NCBI GenBank assembly: GCA_026122225.1
Contig: JANEZZ010000524.1
Span: forward strand, 329,501 to 393,500
DNA: 64,000 nucleotides
Origin: Heloderma charlesbogerti
Lineage: Eukaryota; Chordata; Lepidosauria; Squamata; Helodermatidae
Direction: 5' to 3'
Within the stretch, counting starts at the first letter, position 1, and each line of letters begins with the position of its first letter. Below are positions 31,341 to 44,336 of the stretch, piece after piece. The notes beneath the pieces are model-generated. The model was not told where the DNA came from. It saw only the letters and a list, made by a program, of their open reading frames with translations, and searched no databases. The position numbers were made by a program, and so were the translations under genes.

Positions 31341-32380
31341 TGCACCCTGGGGATAACTTCTGAGTAGACATGCATTGGATTTCACTGTCAGTCTCATACT
31401 CTAAGGTTAGGGCTAGCTAGGGTGTAATCATTCTATCAGTGACTATTCTATCACACTGGTGTTGCATGTGAACTTAGCATAAGGAATTGTTTGGGAACAG
31501 ACTGGGGACTCACTTGGGATTCATGTGTCGGAAGTCCAACACTTCCCACACATGCAGTTTCCTCATGTTAGCAGGCTGTGTTTAGCCAACATACTAGGAA
31601 ATATAGCTGTTCCATGTGCTTCCATCTCCTGCCCAGTTGAGCTTACTTTATCAAACATGCCATAAATGTCAAAGGAAACAAAATCAGTGATCAACGTGTG
31701 ATGCCTTCTCGTGTTAGCTGTTGCTCTGAATTCTTACACTATGTCCTCCTTTGAAAAGATAGACTAATGCAATTACTTCCTTTGCCTGCTTGTTTAAACT
31801 GGCATTGTCCCATAATTTCTTAGAATGTATGATGCATCTGTAGCCAGCATTGCCTTTCTTTACAATTGGAATATAAAAGGAAATGAGATGGTAAAAGCCA
31901 GTATGTGGACTGCATCATCTCTTTTAATGTTGTTTGTCCACCCCCACCCCCACTACATTTTGATTCTGGAATAATTGATTGCATTATATTATAGAGTATG
32001 TGCTATGATTTAGCAGTGTAATCACAAGGTTGCAACTTAGACTTTGAAATGATGATTCCCTGAAATGTTGCAGCAGTTTCCCAGCGGCGTTTTGCCTTTT
32101 CAGACATCAAGGAGAGATGAATTGCTTCCATATTCATAGAGACCTATGTTTAAAGGCCAGAAGGGACCTTTATAATAAAGTAATCTGACCTCTACAGAAC
32201 ATGAGCTATGGAATTTCACCATATAATTCCTGTATACATCCTTCAGAACAAGGACATTTCTTTCCATTCAAATCTTGATACAAATGCTTTAAATGCCAAA
32301 ATACCGATCACTTTCCTATTTACGCCGCTGCATTATTTAATTACCTTGACTGTTAAGAATGTATGTGTTTTATTTTCCAG
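31341..32380. other. non-coding stretch
   Basis: No repeat family was recognised. It has a C-rich CCACCCCCACCCCCAC tract at about 31938, and a fairly AT-rich, unstructured sequence leads up to the candidate acceptor at 32380. Confidence 0.4.
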
Positions 32381-32497
32381 ACTGGCTTTTTTCCCACCCA
32401 GATGAAATTTCTACTTGCTTTAGGCCTCCTATTTTTTGTTGTGCCTCTTCTTTTGATTCTAATGAAAAATTGGACAAATGCAGCCAGCTATTTTAAG
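32381..32497 (+). CDS. candidate 117-bp exon encoding a hydrophobic segment, unidentified host gene
   Basis: A strong acceptor (GTTTTATTTTCCAG) precedes 117 bases, exactly 39 codons without a stop, and the exon ends at a GTAAGC donor. It reads TGFFPTQMKFLLALGLLFFV then VPLLLILMKNW and NAASYFK. This gives about 22 hydrophobic residues flanked by lysines, as in a single membrane-spanning segment or signal anchor. Both edges are phase 0, matching the candidate exon at 28261-28298. I do not recognise the family. No further exon was found before the palindrome, so the gene is either mostly outside the window, broken, or not real. Confidence 0.45.
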
Positions 32498-33760
32498 GTA
32501 AGCTAGAAGATTAGCTCGTCTTCTGTTTGCATTGCAATATTTCAGAAGGTCTGCTGGACTGAAATCCAGTATGCCTCCCCACATTGATGTATGGCCTGCG
32601 TACTGAGAAGGGTGGAACTGAAAATTAACACATTATTTTCCATCCCAAGCCACTGGGATGATACAGAACAATAAATTTAGAGCAGGGCCAAGGTCCAGTC
32701 CAAATTGTTCCTGCAGTATTGCTATTAGCCACAGAGGGGAAATCATGTGTGTATGCTTTCCCAAACACAGGTAATAGCAACTTCAGAAGGACAATTTGGG
32801 GGAGCAGAATGGGGGGGGGAAGTGTAATCATCCCTTCCCTTTTCTGCAGCACTAATCCAAATTGTCACATGTACACACTCGCATACAGCTGGGTTTTGAA
32901 GAAGAAAATTTCATTGGAAATTCCAGTGGTAGAACTCCAGTATAACATATGGTTTGGCTGGGGCATGCTGGGAATTTAGGACGTTTTTCTGTCTAAACAT
33001 GTATAGGATTGCACCCTTAGATAAAAGCCCAGTTGTGCCTCACGTATATTTTAAAATGGAATGTGCTAGAAAATATACAGGTACACCCTCATACTTAATA
33101 GGCCAAAATGTATTTTGTTCTCAGGCACAAAATAATCCTGTGAAATTCACCCCTAAGAAGTACTGTTGCTCCTTGTTAAATGCAAACGTGTTAAACGGTT
33201 ATGAAGCAACACACAAGAGGCTCCGTCCACCAGACTGGTTCTCTTAGGCCACATCTTTCTTCTCAAGAAGTTCTATTTGAGCATTCTAATCCCCACCACC
33301 ACATGCAATTAGGGCCAAAACAATATGTTACACTAATCGAGTGGCATGTAGCTAGGCGTTTCTTACTTTTTACTCTTGTGTAAGTGTACACAGTCCTGAT
33401 TCAGATTGGGACCATGGTGCTCTGGGAGGGGAGGGTTAAACTTTCTCTCTCTCCAACCAATTTCCCCCAAATTCACCCCTCCATGTGGGGTAGGATTCAA
33501 AAAGAAAACCCTTCACCATCCTTGACCTGTCCCCATCGCATTCCACAAGCTGGAGGGTGAACATCTGCTGTGGAAAGCCTGTTCTACTTGAGTAGGGTCC
33601 CCATATTGTTTAGTTCTGTGCAAAATCAGGGTTCTAAATTGGGCAGGGAGACTACGTCGGTAGAGCAGGCTCCCAGCTACAGACAATCACCCTCCAAGGT
33701 GGGGTGCGGTGAGGGGTCAATGATAGAGGGGGACAGAGCTAGTGTGTCATTCTCACTCTA
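32498..33760. other. non-coding stretch with a half MITE
   Basis: Contains the right half of a family C MITE at 32955-33020. Otherwise no gene or repeat was recognised. Confidence 0.4.
32955..33020. repeat. palindromic MITE, family C, right half only
   Basis: GGCTGGGGCATGCTGGGAAT then TTTTCTGTCTAAACATGTAT and GGATTGCACCCTT match the right half of the copies at 24629 and 34386. Confidence 0.65.
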
Positions 33761-34145
33761 GGGGCTCCTTCACACAGAGCTTTTATCCTGTGATTGAGAA
33801 TGCTCTTTCATGGAACTTTGTGGGCTCTTTACATGATGCCGTGACCCTCCAGGGTGTCTCCTGCACTAAATGCCCTTTGTTCCATTTTTAAATAGATTGC
33901 AGATCATGAGCTATCAAATTACCCCCTTGTGTTCCACTTGAGTTCCCTCTGTGAAAAGAGGAAAAGCGGCAAGAAGAGGAGTGAGATCAATGAAAGAGAA
34001 TGGAAGACTCAGATATGGGGAGAAGGAGGGGGAAGGGGTGGAGAAGGAAGCATGTGAAAAAGGGAGTCGTCGTGATCCTGTATTTAAAACGGAAGCAGAA
34101 AGCTCTGTTTTAAATGCAGGATTTTAGGCTGGTGTAGAGATGCCC
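33761..34145 (-). repeat. interspersed MITE-like repeat, family B copy 3 (reversed)
   Basis: Starts GGGGCTCCTTCACACAGAGC and ends GGTGTAGAGATGCCC. It is the full-length reverse complement relative to the copies at 607 and 25821. CTAG occurs at both outer edges, which may reflect a short target duplication. Confidence 0.75.
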
Positions 34146-35100
34146 TAGGTCACATTATACTAATTGCATCTGGAATTCGAATGCCTGAGTCTTCTTGAAT
34201 TAGAGGTTTGGGAGCTTAGGCATAATTCTTGTAGTTCTTTTCAGAAACCTTTCTACTTTATCAGTCCTCTACTTGAAAGCTAGTTACCCAAACTGAATAT
34301 GATCCAAGCCACAGAAATATACTTTCCACAAGCCCCAAATACAGAAATGAAACTCAGGTTTGCATTCTGGTGAAAATAAATGTCCCGGGGTGCAAGCCTA
34401 TACATGCTTGGACAGAAAAAAAGGCTACAACTCTCATGCTGGCTGGGGAATGCTGAGACTTGTAGGGCTTTTTTTCTGTCTAAACATGCATAGGATTGCA
34501 CCTCCAGTCACTCATTTCATTTTTTACTTACAAAAGTAAGAAGGCTTCCAACTGAGGCAGCTTCTTTTCAGGCTACTTTGGACCTGACATGCTTCAGTTC
34601 GGACGTGGTCCTGAATATCTAGAATGGGGATTATTTGCCTTGGATTTATGCCTCATCTGAGGCTTTTGCACAACCCTACCACCAATTGCTCCCCCACAAA
34701 AAGTGAGAATGGGAAGTGCTTTACTATAGTTAAGAAAAAGAATGCAAACTGAAATGGTATTGTATGAAGTTCTATATCACTCAGCAGTAGTTTTGACTGA
34801 CAGTGAGCTTTGTATTTTTTTAAAAAAACCTTAGGACTAAACTTGGTGGGTGTTTTTTTGCTTTTGCTCACACTTTATTGTCATATTTAGGGCCTGGAAG
34901 GAATTTTTGTCCTGGTTAGATTAGCTAGTGACCTAGGTGTGTTATGTGTGTTTGTGTTTGGCCTGGGATCTGTGTGCCCTGGCTTACGTGCTCTGTCATC
35001 CGCATCTATTAACTCTACAAGTATCTTGTATGTCTCCAGTGTCTCACACAAACTGTGGTGGCACACCCTGATCGGAATTTTGGTAGGTTTATCTGTAGGG
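34146..35100. other. non-coding stretch with one MITE, up to the visible palindrome edge
   Basis: Contains a family C MITE (34386-34502). No gene was recognised. Because the palindrome runs off the right end of the window, this segment may or may not be duplicated beyond it. Confidence 0.4.
34386..34502. repeat. palindromic MITE, family C copy 2
   Basis: GGGGTGCAAGCCTATACATG on the left is complementary to CATGCATAGGATTGCACC on the right, with the inner pair GACAGAAA/TTTCTGTC and GCTGGGGAATGCTGA in the middle. Confidence 0.75.
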
Positions 35101-38100
35101 AGCTGGTGTAGGATTAATGAACCCAGCTTTGAACTAGTGTTGCACAAGATGGACTTCTAGACCTGCCAAGCTTAGGTTTCTATGATAGCTACAATTAAAA
35201 AGATACAATACAAATAGTGCAAGGAATCGACTGTTTTTAATAGTCATTTTTCAGACTGAACACCTAAAAAGCCAAAGCTGAAAAGCAGTATGTCCTAATA
35301 TCATTTATTTTGTTATGGCATGCAGCTAAAGCAATTAAAGTTTAATTAATTTCTTAAATTAAAAAGCAATTAAGCAATTCACCCCTCTGTTGTCCTAAAC
35401 ATGGCAGGGTTGGCAGTCAGAAAGAGGTTATGTTCTATCCCTTATGAGGGATTGAAATGCTAGTTGTCACATGAGGTCTCTTGCTGTATTGTCTTCCTTC
35501 TGAAGACTTACAGAGCTTCAGGGAGGAATTGACATTTGCAGTTCATTTGAACTTACTAGCCAATTCTATTAAACAAGAAAAGAAAAGGCTAATTTTCTAT
35601 GCTGCTGTGGATTTGCAGGCTTTACACGTTTGTTTTCAGAAGCAGCACCAATATTTTGATGAGAGATTCTAATTTACATCCCACATCATTTTCTCTTTGT
35701 GGGTCTGCAAGAGACAATTGACCTTCTAATTGTCATGCAACCAAAACATCTTCTAAACCAGGCTGTGTCTGCTGCTTATCCTCATTACTCCTTCCCTCTA
35801 TATCCACTGGATTCTGATTGTTTTCCAGTCTTAGAATATCAAACTATAGTGATTAGAAAATGAAAGTGATTTGGTTAAACCTCCAGCTCTTAGGCAGGAT
35901 TCTTGATGCCCAAATGAAGATCATACTATCTAGATTAGAATACACCACAAGCAGGAATTAGCAAGATACTCCATATATCATTGTGAACCACCCAAACAGC
36001 TTCGACTACTGGGTGGTATAGAAATGTAATAAATACATAAAACTTGTGTATTCGATTAAAGCTGCTGTAACCTATTTGGATGCAACATGGATGCTGTCCC
36101 CTTGCTTATGTCATATCTCATGCTCAGAATGGCTTTAACACTGACCACCATTCAGCATATTAGCCAAGTGAGTATATAAATAGGGAAAGGTTCTTGGGTC
36201 TGCTCCTCAGTGCTAGAAATTCCCTTTCTCTGAAGTCACCATACTGACAGCCAGGGCTAGATCTACACCAGTGCTTTTTATCAGTTTTGAAGTGCACTGA
36301 TAACTGTTGGGGCACATTACACATTCCATGTTCCACTGTTCTAGCATTATTTCCTGCTTTTTATTCTGTATTATCCAGAGTACTGCAACAGATGTCATTG
36401 GGTGCACTACCAGGTATACATGTGCAAGAAGGATATAATGTCACCATGATGGGATCTTATCAATATGACGCGAGGTGTAGATCTGGCCCAGGTTAAGTTC
36501 TTGGCATTCTTGGTTTTCCACAACAATATTGTGCAATTATTCAATACTGATTGTCCACAAACCATTCAGGTAGCTAGCTAGCATTTAATTTCCCCATGAT
36601 AAAAGAAAAGCTAAATTTGTGGTCCAACTCTCCATTCCTGCCCACAGTGGTCCAGGAATAATGTGGCACAGAGAAGTAGATTTTGGTAAGTGCATGCTTG
36701 AAGTCAGTCCAGCAATGAGTGTTGCACATGCAGCCTTTTGCATACATAACTTTCCTGTAGCGGATTGTGTTAAACGTCATTATGCATTTGTTTAATGCAT
36801 TGTTTGAAGTTTTGTCCAAACCATTGCCGTGACTTTAAAGGCATTCAGTTCATTTGCCTTCACTGTCATCAGAAAGCAGCATCTAAGAATCTTTGCAGTG
36901 AGACATGCCTTTCTTTTTATTATTATTCTCCCAGAAAGTTTAACAGGGATCCAGAAAAAAAAGATACTGCAGCGTCCGTGGTCTTTCTTCCTTTAGAATC
37001 TTACTTTGCAGATGCTCTGTGAAGAGCTTCCTATATATTTTTATGATTCATGTAGCCACAAGCATAGCAGAAAGAACTGTTGAAAGATAGATGTGATGTC
37101 TTCTTTTCAAAGGAACCCATTTTGTGGCTCAGTTCTGTAAAACTAAAGTTTTATTGTATGACTGCGAGGCTTCTAGGAAGCATATTTCCCACTTACAAAG
37201 AAACCTGTGCGGAGGAGCCATGCGCTGGAATATACAGAGTTGCATGTGAGGAGCAAACATCTGTGAGAAAGATGATCCTGAGAATAATTCTTCAATTTTA
37301 CAGTGAATGGATCCACAATACTTAACAATAACAGCTCCTCTGTGGTGGGAGGACAACACACCACATTTCTACCACTGTTACCACAAAATTCTTTCCCCGC
37401 TTATTGCTGGCCACTCAAGCTGTTCGTTCGTTTTAAGCCGTTGCTTCCATACTGCCTATTGGCCTCACCACTTAATGGCCTATGTTATGCACCTCTATTA
37501 GATATGGTGTCAGAGCTAGGTTAACACCATGATTTTACACGTAGAAAGAGCCCATATATTAAAAGGGCTGTCATGGAGATAGCAAGATCAAAAATGAATG
37601 AAATGTTTCACCAAGCCAGAGAAAATTCACTCGTAAAAGTAAGCCGATGGTAAGAAAGTATACGAAATGTGTAGAAGTACCAAGTTCATTTGGAAAGGGA
37701 TACTGAAGTCCAGCTTTTGTGAAATGAATATCGGGGCCTGGTGTGGGGTTGTTGGGGTTTTTTTAGTCCTACCAGGCTGCACTTCCTATTTTTAAAACAA
37801 CCTTCAGCAGGAGCAGTGACAATGAATTAATTGATGGCGACGGCAGCAACAGCATACATCTTTGAAGCCTGAGAACTAAGCAAGAGATGAACAAAGGTCA
37901 CAAGACACAGAAATGCCTTTCCCACAGAAGCCCTGGCCTCTCTCCCTACATGTTTGGGGGCCCACTGCCCCCACCTGCCCTCCCCTGCCTGCAGAGACTT
38001 TCTGCACACTTCATTCATGTTTTTGGCTTGGGGCTGGATGGACTTAGATGCAAGTCTGGGGAAAGTAAGGAAGTCAGCATTAGAGAACTTTGAATTCTTC

Positions 38101-38193
38101 CCTAACAGTTGCCAAAAAGGTACATTTATCATGAACACTGTGACATGCCATTGCAAGGTCTTTATGATGTAGAATCTCCTGAAATCCACCAAG

Positions 38194-38256
<63 letters not shown>

Positions 38257-38257
38257 G
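38194..38257. repeat. compound microsatellite (CTGT)n(CT)n(CA)n
   Basis: Uninterrupted tandem blocks of CTGT, CT and CA. The mirror at 60844-60907 has exactly the same length. Confidence 0.95.
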
Positions 38258-39009
38258 GTTTCAAACCAGTTTATCTAAAGGGATCCTGCAGTTTCATGAG
38301 GGTACTGAGAATTCTTGGCTAGAGACCCCTGTCCCCTGCCCAAGCGGCCCCTCTTCCTAGAGCTACAATTCTCAGAATTCTTGTATTTGGTAGCTGTAAT
38401 CACTAAAAACAGGTTTGAAACCAGTTTAAAGTTGTAATGTAGATTGCCCCCCCACACACACACACTTTTAGCAACCATGATAGCTGTTTGTATTCATCAT
38501 GTGGTTTGGGGGGATGTGGGAAGGGTTGGATGGATTCTTATGAAAAGGTCTTATAAACAGTGTTCAAATATATTCAGATTTCCTAGCCACCACATTAATT
38601 GCAACTCAAATTGTTCAAGGCTTGGTATGCCTCTAGCAATCAGGGAACCAAACACACTCTGCATATTTTTTATTAACCAAATTCCATTTATGTATGACTG
38701 TGTGTCTGTGTGAGTATGTATGCATGTTTGTATGTATATGTATTAAACTTATATTCTGCTCTTCCTTTGGAAAGTTCAGAAAAGCTTACAGAGGAGTCCC
38801 AGACAATTTCCCATTCACACACTAAGCAGGCAGAGACATGCTTAGCTTTAATAATGTAACAGAGTGTTGTGTTTCCTCAGACTGTGTGGATCTGAGCAAG
38901 AATGGGTGCAACAAGCCGCTGCATGATAGGAGCAAGAAGTCAAGGCCTAAAGCATGGATTCAAAGCAACCCTGAACAGCATGACTTAACTGGAGGTGGCC
39001 ATTCCTATA

Positions 39010-39310
39010 TTCATTAGTTAGTTAAGCTTATCTTCTGCACCTTCATCACAACAAGTACTCCCAGGTACCATAAAAGAATTCCACAAAACAAGCCTCATAA
39101 AATCACATAAACAGCAGAATAAATCAAAAGCTTAAATCAAAATCATAAAAACACAGCAGCAGATTAAAATCTGCTTTTAAAAACATGTAAAAGCCTGGGA
39201 GAATAAAGGGGCTTTGCTTGGCACCAAAACAACACTAACATAGGCACTAGAGGAGAATTTTCCTAGGGAGAGACCAGGTGCCAGAACTGAAAAAGCTTTC
39301 TCCATAATTG
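39010..39310. repeat. unclassified interspersed repeat
   Basis: An A-rich segment (CATAAAATCACATAAACAGC) is followed by a GC-richer block (AGGAGAATTTTCCTAGGGAG to GAAAAAGCTTTCTCC). The layout resembles 17925-18440. The mirror is at 59791-60091. Confidence 0.4.
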
Positions 39311-41233
39311 TCACTAGGGATGGACAATTTTGGTTTCTCAGTTTCTCATTTTTCCAATCTTAATGTCTGTTCATTCCAAATTTTGAAATATTATTGTTAA
39401 GCTTTGCATGAAATTTTGTATGCATTTCAGCACATTTCTTCTAATGCATCAATTTTTATATGCAGTTTTGCCTAATATACATGTGTTTTGCAAGCAATTT
39501 CCCTAGTACAATGCATTTTTGAACATTATTTTCACACAAACACACACATACACATGCATTTTTGTGTGTAATTTTCACAAATATATCCATTTTTGTATGC
39601 ATTTTTTGATTGGAGAACTCTATTGTGAAAGTCATGGAAGTTCGAATTTCAAAGGATAACTGAATTTTGCTTCACGTATAGCTTCAAAGGGGCAAAATTA
39701 GGGAAATTCACATTAAAATGCAAAACAAACAAATTTCTCCTCCTTCCCCAGTCAGCACCCACCTTACCTCAGACAGCTGAGGTAAGCCTCAGATGAGGAT
39801 CTCAGCAACTTGGCAGACTGGTACAGGTGAAGATGGTCCAACGACAAGTACCTATGGCATACGATATAAGAAAAATATTACAGTTATAATTAATACAAAG
39901 AAAATGCATATGAGAGTTTGTGCTTTCAGATGAAGGGCTCCTAGCACTAGCAATCAATGTTGTTGTTGTTTTGTAGACTTTTTCTGGTAAGAAAGAAGAC
40001 AAAAGAAGCAGTGGGAAAGCATGGGAGAGCTACACATTGAAGATGTTGACAACATCTGGACTGCCCATAAAATCTGTGAATAAGGCAGAGCAATTGCTCA
40101 ATAAAATCCTCATCTTGAAGCACCCTATTTGACTGAGCTACAAATCAGGCAGTCTCCAGTTTGAATCTTTCCTCTGCCATGAATTCAACAGATAGCCTTA
40201 GGAAAGCCATTTTCTCTCAATCCCTCCCCCCACTGCCCAGTAGCAACTTGTGATTTTGCAGTCCCAGTGCCTGCAGCATTTCAGTTGGTAAAGGTCAGGA
40301 AATCATGGGATGTAGTGTAACATGTAGTTCAGCCCTCATACACAAGCACTTATTGCTAACATAGCTACATGTGTCACAGGAGGCCTCACTGGTTATGCAG
40401 TGCTCCACAAAATATATATTTTATTTTATTAAAAATAGCAAGCAATATTCTTCCATGAAGCGAATTAAGCGAATTAAGCATCAGAGAAGCGAATTAAGAG
40501 TTCCCGTTTCAAATCTATTTCTGTTGTGCTGTACCTTTTGCAAATAACCCTGAACTCAGCTTGTGTGTTAGTTCCTCTCTAGCCACCAATAAAGATATCT
40601 ATGAAAATGTCTTTGCATCAGACATTTCCCAGATGGGTTTCATGATCACATGCATTATGTCTTCATTGCATTCTGTTCCCGACAAATCATTCCTCTCCAC
40701 ATTTTCCAATAATTGCAATGGAGTTTAATAATCAGTGTTTGCAGTATGTTTAAAGAATGAGCCCATGGTTAAAATTTTCAGAGCTTTTGGATTTGAAAAC
40801 TATAGATCTAAACTGGAAAGGTTTTACATGCTCTCTTTTCTTTTCTTCCTCCCCCTCCCTCCTCTCTTTTCAAAAAGAAATACTGAGGTATGACTCAGCT
40901 AGGAGGGATGATTTCAAATGATGTGTCAGCTGAAGAAACAGAAAACAGATGTGCTGTCAAGCAAAAAGAAGAAAATAACTTAGAGGCCTATGGCCTTTCT
41001 GAACTGCCAGAAACATGCTGCCTTCCCACTGTAATCACCTAAAGCTGTAGTAGATAGTGAAGTTGGCAGATTAGATTTTTTCAAACCTTGGGAACATATC
41101 AGCTTTCAGTTGCTGGCCAGCTAACACAAACTCGTTTTCCTGGAAATCAGTATACTGTGAAATGTATTTCCAAGCACGGGTTAGTGCACATGAATAAAAT
41201 TGGTGTGAAAATATGGATTGAGTCACCTTAATG

Positions 41234-41364
41234 CAGCCTTCTCCAACCAGCTGCCCATCAGATATGCTGAACTACAATTCCCAGCATCCCGGCCAGCCCT
41301 GCTGAGAGGGATGCTGGGGGTTGTAGTCCAACACTTCTGGGGAGCACCAGGTTGGGGAAGGCTG
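41234..41364. repeat. palindromic MITE, family D copy 2
   Basis: GCAGCCTTCTCCAACCAGCT on the left and CACCAGGTTGGGGAAGGCTG on the right are inverted complements, with GAACTACAATTCCCAGCAT and ATGCTGGGGGTTGTAGTCC inside. It is the same family as 291-423. Confidence 0.75.
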
Positions 41365-41981
41365 TTCTAGTCTGATTTTTGCACCCTATTCAGGCATTCA
41401 GATTGTGTGTTCAATGAATGCACATGGGGTGGGGGGGATCTCAAAGATCACTCCTTCCTCTATGCACATTCATTAAATGGTACTCCGTGTATACAGCTGT
41501 ATGCAGAGAAAGCTCTGTACATGGCCATGGACCCCATGTGTGAACACAGGGCTCCACAGCTGAGCAAGGCATTGTGTTTATAGCAAGCTGGTCATGTGAC
41601 TGCATCACCATAAGTACAACTAGCAATTCAATCTGTGTGAACTGAATCACTGCTCAACTCACTTTTGACAGTTTTGTGGTGTTGCAGTCAAGTAAAACAT
41701 GACCTGAGTTGTGGATTCTGTTTGTAGTCAAGGGATCCAATAAACCAAGGATGTGGAACTGCTGGCCCATGGGCCAGACACAACCTGCAGATGCTTTTCA
41801 TCTGGCCCCTGGCCAATCCTCCCAGGCACCACCCCCCTCATGAGCCACACCCTTCCTTGGTAGTTCCATCCACTTCCTCCTCTGCCACAACCTTCTCTTC
41901 TTCAGAGCAACACATCCTTCTGAAAGATGCTCTACGCCACCACACTTTGTAGATGGGGCTTTGTGTCGCCCCTGCAGTGGG

Positions 41982-42428
41982 TGTTGAACTCTTAGGTTAG
42001 AGGTGCCAAGATAGTGATAAATCAGACTCAAAGGTTTACTTACAAGGAGTACTTTGTTGGGTAACTTACAGCACACAGGCATACCCAATGGTTGGATCAG
42101 ACAGCTTCTCTGAACCACGAGCCATTGGGCACAATGGGTCCTATATGCTACATGTTGGCAAGAAGGCAGCATAGCACTAGCAAGCACCCCTAGCGTTCAT
42201 TCGCAGCGTAGGCTAGAAGTATTTGGCTCTCAAGCACAGCAACCTGTAAACAAGCTTCACTTCTCAGGCACATCAGAGATAAAGACTCTCCTCAATAGCA
42301 AGGAATGCACCAAGAAGGCTGTTATCGGCCTTTTGACTCACCTGCACATGCTCAGAGGCTTACTAGCATGGGAACTGCACCAGCAATGAACTTAAGCAAG
42401 TATTATGGATGTCTAGGCCCCTCTAACA
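41982..42428 (-). repeat. possible solo LTR
   Basis: Read on the minus strand, the segment starts TGTTAGAGGGGCCTAGAC and ends GAGTTCAACA, so it has TG..CA ends. Near its 3' end, GTAAACCTTTGAGTCTGAT resembles the R-U5 region of retroviral LTRs. I could not match a target duplication, and no internal viral sequence is present. This could be an unrelated repeat. Confidence 0.35.
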
Positions 42429-42764
42429 CTACAAATGACTTGGGTACGCTCCTGGGGCCAATACAGACTTTGAGTTCACATGTGCGCCTTCTTGCCTCTA
42501 TCCTTGTTTCTCATTCTCCTCAGCAAAAATTGTGGCCACCACAAGGAAGAGAGAGAGAGAGAGACCAGGAGGCTGGCAGTCACATCCTAAGACACTCTAA
42601 TGCAGTGTTCCTTCACTGCAAGGACCAAGGGACACTGGTGGTTCTCAGTCACCACAAGGGCAGCTCTCAGCCTCTCTTCTCGATCACCGCAAGTGCAGCT
42701 CTCTGCCTCTCTCGTTCATTCACTCTTTTGCACTAGCTGCTCAAACTCAGCAGGGACTCTCTTT

Positions 42765-42985
42765 GTTGTTGTTCAGTTGTTCAGTCATGTCCGACTCTTT
42801 GTGACCCCATGGACCATAGCACGCCAGACCTTCCTGTCCTGCGCTCTCTCCCACAGCGTGCTTAAATCCATATTCATTGCATCGGTGATGCGATCTAGCC
42901 ATCTCATCCTCTGCCGTCCCCTTCTCCTTTTGCCTTCAGTCTTTCCCAGCATCAGGGTCTTTTCCAGAGAGTTTTCTCTTCGCAG
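42765..42985 (-). mobile_element. BovB LINE 3'-end fragment
   Basis: On the minus strand it encodes SLEKTLMLGKTEGKRRRGRQ, MRWLDRITDAMNMDLSTLWE and HGVTKSRT, then the GAACAACTGAACAACAACA tail. Only about 70 codons remain. It is the same orientation as the longer fragment 450 bp away. Confidence 0.88.
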
Positions 42986-43436
42986 GGGCCTCTCTAGCTT
43001 TAGGTAAAAGATTTTTAATATTTAAAAGTGTTTTAAAGTATTTTTAACAAGATTTTGCCTTCTTTGCTTTAGCTGAGGGTGGAGATGAAGACAAAATTTG
43101 AATGTGCGGGCAAGTGAAAGAGAGCAACATGGACCTGTGCTGGGAGATTTTGAAGCACTGAGTAGAGCTGAACATCTCCAGGATGAGAAAAAGATCCATC
43201 CCGATCCAAGGCCCAAGTGAATCTGCTGGAATTTGCCTGCCTGGTGACTTGGTGGCTGACTGACTTAGGCCTTGCATGGGTGCCATGGAGGGGTTTGGGG
43301 AGGAAAGGCCTAAAAAGGGCTCCAGCCAAGTCCAGTGCACACCATCACTGCTTGGCTGGGTGGGGGCGGGGAAGACGAGAAGACCTTCATGGCCTGGAAG
43401 AGGCCCCCAAATCTTGGTGGGTCTTGGTGTCAGTTT
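42986..43436. other. non-BovB sequence between two BovB fragments
   Basis: Sequence with no recognised repeat or exon. Several short frames overlap on both strands without domains. It separates two BovB 3' ends that lie in the same orientation. Confidence 0.4.
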
Positions 43437-44336
43437 GTTGTTGTTCAGTCGTTAAGTCATGTCCGACTCTTCGTGACCCCATGGACCATAGCACGCCAGG
43501 CCTTCCTGTCCTCCGCTCTCTCCTGGAGTGTGCTCAAATTCATATTAATTGCATCGGTGATGCTATCTAGCCATCTCATCCTCTGCCGTCCCATTCTCCT
43601 TTTGCCTTCAATCTTTCCCAGCATCAGGGTCTTTTCCAGTGACTTTTCTCTTTGCATTAGGTGGCCAGAATATTTGAGCTTCAGCTTCAGTATCTGTCCT
43701 AATGAGCAGTCAGGGTTGATTTCCTTTAGGATGGACTGATTTGACCTCCTTGCAGTCCAGGGGCCTCGTAAGAGTCTTCTCCAGCACCACAGTTTGAAGG
43801 CATCAATTCTTCGGCGCTCTGCTTTCCTTATAGTCCAGCTCCCACAGCCATACGTTGCTACTGGGAAAACCATAGCTTTGATTATATGAACCTTTGTCGG
43901 CAAGGTGATGTTTCTGCTTCTTACTATGCTGTCTAGGTTTGCCATAGCTTTCCTCCCCAGGAGCAAGCGTCTTTTAATTTCATGGCTACAGTCACCGTCT
44001 GCGGTGATCTTGGAGCCCAAGAAAATAAAATCTGTCACTGCTTCCATTTCTTCCCCTTCGATATGCCAGGAAGTGATGGGGCCAGATGCCATGATCTTCG
44101 TTTTGTTAATGTTGAGTTTCAAACCAGCTTTTGCACTCTCCTCTTTCACCCTCCACAAGAGGCTCTTGAGATCCTCTTCACTTTCTGCCATTAGGGTGGT
44201 ATCGTCTGCATATCTGAGGTTGTTGATAATTCTCCCGGCAAACTTAATTCCAACCTGTGATTCATCCAACCTGGCGTTTCTCATGGATGTACTCTGCATA
44301 TAAGTTAAATAAGCAGGGCGACAGTATGCAGCCTTC
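43437..44336 (-). mobile_element. BovB LINE fragment, C-terminal half of the reverse transcriptase
   Basis: On the minus strand, about 300 codons stay open: MRNARLDESQVGIKFAGR, NNLRYADDTTLMAESEEDLK (the catalytic YADD box), KTKIMASGPITSWHIEGE, FLGSKITADGDCSHEIKRR, WCWRRLLRGPWTARRS, ILKEINPDCSLGQILKLK (lacking the E and G of the longer copy's CSLEGQ) and HGVTKSRT. It lacks the first half of the reverse transcriptase and the endonuclease, so it is dead. The mirror copy is at 54765-55664. Confidence 0.9.

Larger units (their letters stand above)
35101..41233. other. left arm, outer part: mostly unclassified non-coding DNA
   Basis: No host exon was recognised. It holds a compound microsatellite (38194-38257), an unclassified repeat (39010-39310) and a sequence beginning TA-GGGATGGACAATTTTGG at 39315 that resembles the TA-flanked families but has no clear right end. 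It is repeated exactly, reversed, at 57868-64000. Confidence 0.5.

Noticed and set aside
41982..42428. Complete endogenous retrovirus
   Set aside because: No second LTR, primer-binding site or gag/pol/env similarity is nearby. At best this is a solo LTR, and even that is uncertain.
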